Assembly (NCBI GenBank): GCA_016791265.1
Contig: JAEUMY010000017.1
Span: forward strand, 171,018 to 235,017
Direction: 5' to 3'
Origin: Betaproteobacteria bacterium
GTDB taxonomy: Bacteria > Pseudomonadota > Gammaproteobacteria > Burkholderiales > Usitatibacteraceae
DNA: 64,000 nt
This document shows positions 57,304-64,000 of this stretch, in pieces; within the stretch, counting starts at the first letter, position 1; each line of letters starts with the position of its first letter. A program made the position numbers and the translations under genes. Below the pieces are notes generated by a model, which saw nothing but the letters and a program-made list of their open reading frames with translations, was not told the DNA's origin and searched no databases.

Positions 57304-59649
57304 ATGCAAACCGTTCACACCAGCGACAACGTCATTTCGCTCTCGCACGCGCGCGGGACGCGTCGATCCTTGGCCCCCAAAGCCGAGAAGGCGATCAGCG
57401 ATTGCCGCGAACTCGCACTTACCCGGATCTGTGACCTGGTCAGGCGCGCATTCGACCAGATTGAAGATGACCTCTTTGCGCTCGCCGAGCGGACAGCGGA
57501 TCGCGATTTGCAGTCCCTCTATCTCGATGCCCGCGCTCAGGCAAGGGAAAAGCGGGCGGGCATCGAAGACGCCTTTCGCCAGCGTTTCTCGGGCGAATTC
57601 GATGGCCGTGTCCGGGGCCAGCCTGTCGAATCCCGAGCAGCGAGCCCGACGCTCGAATTGAGCTTGGTCGACGATGCCGATCTCGAAGAATCACTGGCGC
57701 TCACGTCGATGGCGAACAAGCTCAAGTCAGGCGCGGAGGAAGAGCTGTCGGCTCTGACCAAGCGTCTCGGACACCTCCTCGACGAACCCGACTTGCCGGG
57801 CAGCGCCAATCCACTCAGCCCCGAGTCGGTGTGCAGCGCGCTCAAGAATGCCTGCGATCAGATCACCGCCGGCTACCAAGTGAAACTCACGCTGCTCAGA
57901 CTCTTTGAACAACACGTCGCCAAGGACCTGCCGCAAGTCTATCGGGACGTGAACACGCGACTCGTGGAACTGCACCAGGTGCTGCCGGACATTCGCGTGA
58001 CCTATCGAGCGCCCGTCCAGCCCACTCAGCGGACGCCAGCGAAGCCTGGCATGGCTCCATCACAGACACCGCAGCCGCCAGGTTCCGCAAAGGGTGGCGG
58101 CGCCAAAGGCGACGACATGTTCGCCCTGCTGCAACAACTCATGGGTGCGCCCGGCGGCGTTATCGGCGGCGGCGCGCTCCAGCTCACCCCCGCTCCGGCG
58201 GCGATGATCGGGACTGCGCTGCCAGCACTCGCCACCGATCAACTCATGGGCCGCCTCACCGATCTGCAGCATGCCAAGGCGACCGCGCCGCTGCCGGCCG
58301 TGGCGCCCGGCAACGCCGGCCAAGAGCTGGTTCCCGCCAATCTGGCCGACGCCCTCAATGTGCTGCGCGAGATCGGCGCCCGCGGATTGGCGCAAGGTGC
58401 AAGCCAAGTCGACAGCATGACCATCGACATCGTGGCGATGCTCTTCGACTACGTGTTCAATGATCGCCAGATTCCGGCCGCCATCAAAGCGCTCCTGGCG
58501 CGCCTGCAAATTCCGGTGCTGAAGGCAGCACTTCTCGACAAAGGATTCTTCTCACATCGCACCCACCCAGCCCGTGTGCTGCTGGACGGGCTCGCCGCGC
58601 TGGCGATGCAGTGCGACGAAGACATCGGCGCCAACCATGCGGACCACGTGTTCATCGAGGCGCTGGTCACGCGGGTGCAAGCCGACTTCGAGACTGATCT
58701 CGCCGTCTTTAGCGATGCATCGGCATCGCTTGCGGCGTTCATGGACGCCAGGGAAGCGCGCGGCCATGTGTTCGATGAGCGGTCAGCCAAACTTCTGCAC
58801 GACCGGGAGCGGCGCGAAATCGCCCGTCTCGTCGCGGAAAACGCGGTGGACGAGCGTCTTGAAGGCAAAATTCTGCCGCCTGCGGTTGTCATCATGCTGA
58901 AGGCGCGCTGGGTCGATGTGCTGCGTCAGGCGCATCTGGTGGGCGGCGAGGACGGCGCCGCCTGGAACGCCGGCTGCCAGGCGGTGGAAGACCTCGCCTG
59001 GAGTCTGACCGCGCAGTTCGGTGCGGAGGAGCGAAAGCGTCTCGTGGCCATGCTGCCGCGCATGCTACGCATATTCCAGCAGGGCCTTGCCGCCATTGAA
59101 GTTGATCCCGGTGAGCGTGACCGCTTCTTCGCCACGCTGGTGGCGCACCACACGGCAGCGGTGAAGTCCGGACTCAGACCCGCGCCGGAAAAAGTCGGGT
59201 CGGACACGCAGCGGCTGCCCGCGCTGGCACTGGTCGAGGCGTCCTCGGTGAAAGTGTCGCCGCGCGCGGAAGAAGAAGACATTGAACTGGACCCGGGCGA
59301 GCCCGGGCTGATGCGCATTCACCTCGAGGCGGATGGTGTCAAAGTGGAAGAACTGCGCCTTTCGCAATCCACGGGCCGCGTGGTGGATACCGCGCTGCCA
59401 CCCAGCCTCGTGCGCGGCACATGGGTGGAATTCCGCCGACCGGAGGGGCCGCTTCGCGCCAAGCTCTCCTGGGTGAGCCCGCACAAAGGCGTGCTGCTAT
59501 TCACCAATCCGACATCCGCGAAGGCCATCTCCCTCAGCCCCGAAGTGTTCGCGCTGCAACTCAAGGATGGTCTGGTGCGAATATTCGCAGAGGCGCCGCT
59601 TTCCGAGCGTGCCGTGGAAAGCGTTCTGGAGGATTTGCGCGCTGCCTGA
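57304..59649 (+). CDS. DUF1631 family protein under c-di-GMP riboswitch
   Basis: A 781-residue cytoplasmic protein of the DUF1631 family (formerly mislabelled thymidine phosphorylase). It has an alpha-helical N-terminal half, a Pro/Gly/Ala-rich linker (about 245-280), a helical central domain and a C-terminal beta-rich domain (GTWVEFRRPEGPLRAKLSWV) that resembles a PilZ-like barrel but lacks an RxxxR motif. ATG 57304 is chosen by its ribosome binding site; TTG 57262 is an alternative. The palindrome at 59577 encodes VRIFAEAP near the end. Function unknown; riboswitch control links it to the motile/sessile switch. Confidence 0.85.
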   Translation: MQTVHTSDNVISLSHARGTRRSLAPKAEKAISDCRELALTRICDLVRRAFDQIEDDLFALAERTADRDLQSLYLDARAQAREKRAGIEDAFRQRFSGEFDGRVRGQPVESRAASPTLELSLVDDADLEESLALTSMANKLKSGAEEELSALTKRLGHLLDEPDLPGSANPLSPESVCSALKNACDQITAGYQVKLTLLRLFEQHVAKDLPQVYRDVNTRLVELHQVLPDIRVTYRAPVQPTQRTPAKPGMAPSQTPQPPGSAKGGGAKGDDMFALLQQLMGAPGGVIGGGALQLTPAPAAMIGTALPALATDQLMGRLTDLQHAKATAPLPAVAPGNAGQELVPANLADALNVLREIGARGLAQGASQVDSMTIDIVAMLFDYVFNDRQIPAAIKALLARLQIPVLKAALLDKGFFSHRTHPARVLLDGLAALAMQCDEDIGANHADHVFIEALVTRVQADFETDLAVFSDASASLAAFMDAREARGHVFDERSAKLLHDRERREIARLVAENAVDERLEGKILPPAVVIMLKARWVDVLRQAHLVGGEDGAAWNAGCQAVEDLAWSLTAQFGAEERKRLVAMLPRMLRIFQQGLAAIEVDPGERDRFFATLVAHHTAAVKSGLRPAPEKVGSDTQRLPALALVEASSVKVSPRAEEEDIELDPGEPGLMRIHLEADGVKVEELRLSQSTGRVVDTALPPSLVRGTWVEFRRPEGPLRAKLSWVSPHKGVLLFTNPTSAKAISLSPEVFALQLKDGLVRIFAEAPLSERAVESVLEDLRAA
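59577..59588. repeat. Iterated palindrome copy 26
   Basis: 14-bp form, in the DUF1631 gene, read as VRIFAE. Confidence 0.97.
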
Positions 59650-60021
59650 GCGCGCTGTCAGCAACCGAAAAAAGCAAAGCGCTGCGTGAAATGGGCAGGC
59701 ACGGTTGGACTCGAACCAATCAGCCAGAAAGGTCAGAGTGCCAATGAGAGCCACGGGTTCGCTCTCGCTGAAATGTAGTCGTGCGGCCTCCTGAACTCCC
59801 CCAAGTCTCTCAATTTGTCCGCCAATTTCATCCCGCGATTTGTCCCAGCTTGCGGGCCAGCCAGTCGCCCAATTTGCTTCGCGGCTGGACACCCAGCAGC
59901 AGCCAGCGCGGAACGCTCGGGATGACGATTGCGAATATTCGCAAGCACGCGTCCCTCCTTTGGGCTGATCCTGCGCAATTAACGAACTTAATAAGTTCCA
60001 AGGCCGCCGGATGCACTCCGA
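59650..60021. other. Intergenic region DUF1631-transposase
   Basis: About 370 bases with no gene I trust. It holds a tRNA T-arm-like stretch (GGTTCGAGTCC on the minus strand, 59704-59716), a perfect palindrome (59931) and a small inverted repeat GAACTT-AAT-AAGTTC (59984-59998) just before the transposase. The minus frame through 59691-59760 would encode ALIGTLTFLADWFESNRACP, a string I have the impression of having seen in unrelated genomes. Confidence 0.4.
59931..59942. repeat. Iterated palindrome copy 27
   Basis: 14-bp form, intergenic, 79 bases upstream of the transposase start. Confidence 0.97.
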
Positions 60022-60909
60022 ATGGACACCTTGATCACCGCGATTGCATGGGCGTGCTTGCTACTCCTGATTTCGTCAGCGTGGCATACACCTTCCAGCA
60101 GGTATGCCTTCAGCCCCGCCACCGTGCGCCATGTGCTTCACAAGAAGCCAACTTGGGTCCGACGCAAGGTGGCGCGGCTGAAGGCCATGATGCCCGATGC
60201 CGGCTGCCGCACCATCGCAAACACCTTCAACCGGATGCATGCCGCGTACGGCGTGACTGTCAGCAAGACCTGGGTCGCGGATTTTCTGCGGGCACATCGG
60301 TACGAGGTTGAAGGCATCCGGCGGCGAATGAAGCGGCGGGTTCCGGGGCCCATGCCGCGGAACCGAATCTGGGGTGCCGACCTGACGGGCAAACAGGATA
60401 CGGCGGGGATCGTGCATCCCATTCTGGGCGTCACCGACCATGGGACCCGGCGTTTACTGGTGCTGGAGGGGCTTGAGCGCAAGAACGCCTGGACCCTGCT
60501 GGGGCATTTGTTTCTGGCAATCGGCAAATTTGGCAAGCCTCGCGCCGTGCGCACCGACAACGAGTCGATGTTTCGAAGCGCGCTCTGGCGATCGGTGCTG
60601 AGGCTCGCAGGCATCCGTCAGCAGCTGACCGATCCGGGCAGCCCTTGGATGAATGGGCGCATCGAGCGGCTGTTCGGGACGTTGAAGGCGAAATTGGACT
60701 GGGTCGAGGTCGCGTCAGGTGCAGCGCTTCAGGCTGGCTTGGGTGACTTCCGCGACTGGTACAACCACGTGAGGCCGCATCAACACTTGGCGGGCTGGAC
60801 GCCTGTCGAAGCGTGGGAAGGGGTGGATCCGTATGCGCGGCCGGTCAAGTCAGTGCGCTACTTTTCAGCATGGGAGGGACTGTTGACGGGGTATTACTTG
60901 CGCAGATAG
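60022..60909 (+). CDS. DDE-type integrase/transposase (rve domain)
   Basis: A 295-residue single-ORF transposase. A helix-turn-helix-like region (about 45-95) is followed by an rve core with the DDE residues in WGADLTGKQD, VRTDNESMF and NGRIERLFGTLK, then an IS3/IS481-like end NHVRPHQHLAGWTPVEAW. The N-terminus is unusually hydrophobic (LITAIAWACLLLLISSAW). I find no clear terminal inverted repeats or target duplication. Perfect palindrome copies lie 80 bases upstream of its start and 15 bases downstream of its stop. Confidence 0.88.
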   Translation: MDTLITAIAWACLLLLISSAWHTPSSRYAFSPATVRHVLHKKPTWVRRKVARLKAMMPDAGCRTIANTFNRMHAAYGVTVSKTWVADFLRAHRYEVEGIRRRMKRRVPGPMPRNRIWGADLTGKQDTAGIVHPILGVTDHGTRRLLVLEGLERKNAWTLLGHLFLAIGKFGKPRAVRTDNESMFRSALWRSVLRLAGIRQQLTDPGSPWMNGRIERLFGTLKAKLDWVEVASGAALQAGLGDFRDWYNHVRPHQHLAGWTPVEAWEGVDPYARPVKSVRYFSAWEGLLTGYYLRR

Positions 60910-60923
60910 GAATGCGGGCAGGT

Positions 60924-60935
60924 GCGAATATTCGC
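60924..60935. repeat. Iterated palindrome copy 28
   Basis: Intergenic, 14 bases after the transposase stop. Confidence 0.97.
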
Positions 60936-61021
60936 GTGCGGAATGAGCGGGCGACTGTCCGGGGCGGGGCTCGTTCTGGCGAGGAGATTTGCCAGAAATG
61001 CAGGCGAGGGCGCGCCCTTTT

Positions 61022-61033
61022 GCGAATATTCGC
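61022..61033. repeat. Iterated palindrome copy 29
   Basis: 14-bp form, intergenic between transposase and immunity-like gene. Confidence 0.97.
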
Positions 61034-61155
61034 AAGGGAATTTTGGCTGTCCATTGCGGTGAACGATCGTATTACGGTCATCGTGCGCAAAAAAACAGCC
61101 CGATTCGAGGCGGATCATGGCTCCTGGACAGCGGACGGGGCAATGCACAGTCAGG

Positions 61156-61167
61156 GCAAATATTCGC
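61156..61167. repeat. Palindrome variant, one mismatch
   Basis: GCAAATATTCGC, 20 bases from the end of the immunity-like gene. Confidence 0.7.
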
Positions 61168-61186
61168 AGGGGCTATCGGCACGCTG

Positions 61187-61813
61187 CTACACCAGAACCC
61201 CAGCCAATCTGTCGATGGCATCTCGCGCCTCGGCTTCTGTGCATTGGAGCAGTTGCACAAGAGAAGGAATGTGAAGGACCGCAGCTTTCATGTCCATTGG
61301 ACTGCGCGCGACAATCGCCATGTACTTGCCTAGATGGCCCGGCCACTCCATCGCGGCAATATCTCCCGCGAGCCGCTGTGGCTCGGGAATCACCACATGC
61401 GGCCAGCGCGGGAAGCGCAACGAGGAGATATCGGTGTTGAAGAATCGGCAGCCATCGAGTGTCGCTTCGGTGAAGTCGCACCCCTCCACAGCGCCAAAGT
61501 CGTACAGTGGCTCTCCACGACCTTCCCGGCCAAAATCGATGCCGCTGTAAACACCGTGGAACTTACAGTTGATAAAACGTGCACCGAAGAGCCGGTAGTC
61601 GCGCTGCCGCTTAACGGCGATTACTTCGCTGTCCTTCACCACCGAATCAAGGAGGACGGCTTTGCCCCTTGTAGATGTGAGCTTGAGCACACCAGAGGCA
61701 AAAGTGCAGTCAACAAGACCGCGGCATTTCACGTCATCAAGGACAAGCATCTCACCTTCAAGCGACTGATCGCGAATTACGTTTCCGTCCAGTTGATAAC
61801 TCATAGTCTTCAT
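61187..61813 (-). CDS. Pentapeptide-like protein, probable immunity protein
   Basis: A 208-residue cytoplasmic protein. The central part (residues about 25-130) has pentapeptide-like spacing (LVDCTFASG, FINCKFHG, VEGCDFTEATLDGCRFFNTD). ATG 61813 overlaps the stop of the toxin gene (ATGA), the usual toxin-immunity arrangement, so it probably neutralises the toxin. No signal peptide. Immunity function is inferred from position only. Confidence 0.7.
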   Translation of the reverse strand: MKTMSYQLDGNVIRDQSLEGEMLVLDDVKCRGLVDCTFASGVLKLTSTRGKAVLLDSVVKDSEVIAVKRQRDYRLFGARFINCKFHGVYSGIDFGREGRGEPLYDFGAVEGCDFTEATLDGCRFFNTDISSLRFPRWPHVVIPEPQRLAGDIAAMEWPGHLGKYMAIVARSPMDMKAAVLHIPSLVQLLQCTEAEARDAIDRLAGVLV

Positions 61814-64000
61814 CGGTAAGTCACATACCGCAGCAAATCATTCGGATACTTCTTGGTGTGCGAGAAGATCGCATTCAGCGAAGGCGTCAACTGTGTGATC
61901 TCGTACTTCAGCCCCAAGCCTGTGCGACTCACAACGTCGGGGCCGACGGCGTTGTACTTGAAGCCTAATCCGCCAGGAATCATGCCCTTGGTTAGTGCAT
62001 CATCAAACTGATCATGAATATACGACCCCTTGTACGCACTCATGAACTTGTCCTTGAGCCAACCGTCAGGTGTCATATCGAGCCGAGCCTGCTGAGCAAA
62101 AGTCAGATTCCGCGCAGGGTCAAAGCCATCCGCAATCATCTGCACCCGCTTGGTAAACAAGTCGCCCATCGAGTCCATCGCTTTCAGTTCGGGAATCAGC
62201 GAATACTGGTTCTTCGGCACAGAGTATAGGATGTCATCACCGAGTCGCACGATCGCAGCCCCTTGGCGGCCAAGGCGGAGCAATTCTGCGTTCTCGGGAA
62301 GCACTGCGATGACTTCCGACCGTAGATCGCGGAATGTCGCCGACGCGACCGCGCCCGCTTGGTATCGTGACCCTGCATTGTTGACCGCGCCCCACTCAAG
62401 GTGAATTTCGTCCAAGCGCCGGGCAAATCCCAAAGCCGCCTGTCCGCCACGGCCCGCGAGCGACGCACTCTCCGTCAACGCCATGCCCGCCAGCTTTCCG
62501 AACGGCACTCCAATCGCGCCCGATCCCGCAAAGTTGACCAAGCCACCCGCAATCTCCAGCGAACTCTTGTCTCTCAGGTAGTCATTGGCCGCAAACACCA
62601 CTGTATCAACGGGGTTGCTGGAAAGGAATGTGCCGATCTTGTCGTTGACCGCCCCACGGAACCGCGAATCGAGGCCGTAGCCGCCCAATGCAGCGATCCC
62701 TTCAGCCGCAGAGGGAATCCAGGTCGCAGGTCCACGCGCCATCGCTGCACCAAACCTCATCCAGTCCGGCGTGGACACATCTCCACCAACGCGATCCAGA
62801 TTGCCTAAAAGCCCTTGCTTGAGTGAATTCAGGCGGCCGAGATAGTCCTCGGTGAAACTCGATTCGCGGGCCGAGAATGTCGGCGTTGTGTAGTCAAGCG
62901 GCCGGCCTTCAATCACCGCTTGCGGCGGCAGTGTGTAGGTCGCCGCGCCAGTATCCGGGTCGATGTACGCTGGCCGCCGGCCATCGGGCAGGATCAGGCT
63001 GTCGTATTCGGTGGTTTGCCGCAGTCTTGCGGTCGTTCCTGCTAGCAATGGGTTGTAGTCCACGGAATCCGTGCGGACGGCAGCGAATCTCGCCGAGCCA
63101 TAGCTGTCTTCAAAACTCCAATTGCCAGACATGTGAGCATGCCCACCGCTGTTTGCATGCGCAGGTCCACCGCTGATTGCCATCCTCGCCGAGCCTGCCG
63201 TCCTCGCCCACGGCCCCTCCGGCACGCCCAAGGCGGTCAGCAGCGAATGCGTCACGGAGAGCTTTTCTTCCTGGTCGCCGGTCTTCACGTTGCTCGGTGA
63301 CAGGGCATCGCCAAGCGCGTTGCCAAAGGAATCGGCGAGGATGTTCTGCCACTTCACTTGTCCGCCGCTGGCGGCGCGCACGGCGACTTGCTTGGTGAAT
63401 CCGGATGCGGTGTTTCCGAGGATGGCGGCCGCCCCGTTCCACAGTCCTTTCGTGTCGGCGCCACTCGCGGTCGGCATCAGCCCTTCGATGCCGCCTCGCA
63501 CCAGGTCGCCGACCTTGTTGGCGATGGGGGCGGACACGGCACTGACGGCCACCGCTTTCCAACTGAACTTGTCCTGGGCGCCAATGGCCACGCTGACGCC
63601 TTGATGCACCGTGCTTTGGATGGCTCCGCGGATCATCTGCTGGTGGATGGGCGGACTGCTGCCGGCAGGCGCTACCCAGCCCATGCCCTCCAACCCCTGC
63701 ATGACATCGGCGGTCACTGCCGCCGCGGCGACTTGCTTCCATTCAAACTTGTCTTGCATGCCGAGCGCCATGCCGGTGAGTTGGCCGGCGATGTTGCCGA
63801 GCGCGGCGCCCGCGTTGGGACCGACAAAGGGCGTGGTGACGGCTTGCACGACCGCAGACACCACCGCCACGATGATCTGCCCCACCACGCCACAGCCCTT
63901 GTCGCTCACCGGCGGGGGCGGCAGCCCGGGCGTGTTGTCGCCTTGTATCTCGGTCGGGTCGTAGGGCTTGAAGGTCTGGGATGTGTTGCTCGTGCTCTCC
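61810..64000 (-). CDS. Polymorphic toxin C-terminal part (Rhs/YD-type or related), truncated by window edge
   Basis: About 729 residues are visible and the frame stays open to the right edge (reading SQTFKPYDPTEIQGDNTPG before the GTG at 63909), so the gene begins outside. A Gly/Ala-rich hydrophobic region with two similar KFEWKQVAAAAVTADV/KFSWKAVAVSAVSAPI repeats is followed by YDP-type sequence and a C-terminal effector. The end (AVGPDVVSRTGLGLKYEITQ, then HTKKYPNDLLRYVTYR) has a PD...E-I-T pattern that hints at a PD-(D/E)xK-like nuclease. No palindrome copies occur here. Confidence 0.75.
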   Translation of the reverse strand, partial: ESTSNTSQTFKPYDPTEIQGDNTPGLPPPPVSDKGCGVVGQIIVAVVSAVVQAVTTPFVGPNAGAALGNIAGQLTGMALGMQDKFEWKQVAAAAVTADVMQGLEGMGWVAPAGSSPPIHQQMIRGAIQSTVHQGVSVAIGAQDKFSWKAVAVSAVSAPIANKVGDLVRGGIEGLMPTASGADTKGLWNGAAAILGNTASGFTKQVAVRAASGGQVKWQNILADSFGNALGDALSPSNVKTGDQEEKLSVTHSLLTALGVPEGPWARTAGSARMAISGGPAHANSGGHAHMSGNWSFEDSYGSARFAAVRTDSVDYNPLLAGTTARLRQTTEYDSLILPDGRRPAYIDPDTGAATYTLPPQAVIEGRPLDYTTPTFSARESSFTEDYLGRLNSLKQGLLGNLDRVGGDVSTPDWMRFGAAMARGPATWIPSAAEGIAALGGYGLDSRFRGAVNDKIGTFLSSNPVDTVVFAANDYLRDKSSLEIAGGLVNFAGSGAIGVPFGKLAGMALTESASLAGRGGQAALGFARRLDEIHLEWGAVNNAGSRYQAGAVASATFRDLRSEVIAVLPENAELLRLGRQGAAIVRLGDDILYSVPKNQYSLIPELKAMDSMGDLFTKRVQMIADGFDPARNLTFAQQARLDMTPDGWLKDKFMSAYKGSYIHDQFDDALTKGMIPGGLGFKYNAVGPDVVSRTGLGLKYEITQLTPSLNAIFSHTKKYPNDLLRYVTYR

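Larger units (their letters stand above)
60910..61186. other. Intergenic region with three palindrome-type repeats
   Basis: A 277-base gap holding perfect copies at 60924 and 61022 and a one-mismatch copy (GCAAATATTCGC, 61156). This is the densest cluster in the window. No gene or promoter is evident. Confidence 0.5.

Noticed and set aside
59700..59780. A tRNA gene
   Set aside because: Only a T-arm-like piece is present; no D-arm or anticodon arm can be drawn.
60813..61274. 153-codon plus-strand ORF overlapping the transposase end
   Set aside because: It is an out-of-frame continuation of the transposase into intergenic repeats, without homology or a ribosome binding site.

Overview
The window looks like a piece of a high-GC betaproteobacterial chromosome (Burkholderiales or Nitrosomonadales type). 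The evidence is gene order: thrS-infC-rpmI-rplT-pheS-pheT-ihfA-merR-tRNA-Pro, surE-pcm-nlpD, an alaC-type aminotransferase with hom-thrC, gltI-J-K-L beside an aspartate racemase, and a liu leucine-degradation locus. I cannot name the genus from sequence alone. Coding density is high and most genes are ordinary housekeeping genes.

Layout. 1-2.8 kb: end of a liu locus (liuC, a MAPEG protein, liuD). 3-5.8 kb: tag, nhaA behind a structured leader that resembles a Li+/nhaA-I riboswitch, a PIN-domain gene and a REP-like palindrome. 5.9-13.5 kb: a secreted dienelactone-hydrolase-like protein, an Fsr-type MFS exporter, and two cheB genes around a GAF-PAS-GAF-GGDEF-EAL protein. The second CheB has lost its catalytic Ser and His. 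13.5-25.2 kb: rarD, clpB, nadC, mlaA, a small membrane protein, tamA-tamB, a thioesterase. 25.2-35 kb: a tightly overlapped aminotransferase-GNAT-hom-thrC operon, a Mth938-like gene, the giant NAD-glutamate dehydrogenase. 35-42.7 kb: aspartate racemase, LysR regulator, gltIJKL, an unknown exported protein, an HDAC-like hydrolase. 42.8-49.2 kb: MoxR-DUF58-TgpA operon, surE-pcm-nlpD (no rpoS follows), tRNA-Pro(GGG). 49.2-56.7 kb: the translation and IHF gene cluster, with infC probably starting at ATC. 57-59.7 kb: a c-di-GMP-I (GEMM) riboswitch in front of a DUF1631 gene. 59.7-64 kb: a transposase, then a polymorphic-toxin C-terminus with an overlapping immunity-like gene, truncated by the right edge.

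The most unusual signal is a 12-bp perfect palindrome, GCGAATATTCGC, present 29 times without mismatch plus at least six one-mismatch copies. With about 64% GC, well under 0.01 copies would be expected by chance in 64 kb. Twenty copies lie inside genes in all three reading frames (encoding ANIR, EYS or RIFA) and nine lie between genes. They are dense up to 34.3 kb, absent from 34.3-46.6 kb and from the translation-gene block, and clustered around the transposase. I treat this as a highly iterated palindrome comparable in kind to cyanobacterial HIP1; its function is unknown to me.

Cyclic-di-GMP is a second theme: a GGDEF-EAL enzyme at 9-12 kb and a c-di-GMP riboswitch at 57 kb suggest the molecule is both handled and sensed here.
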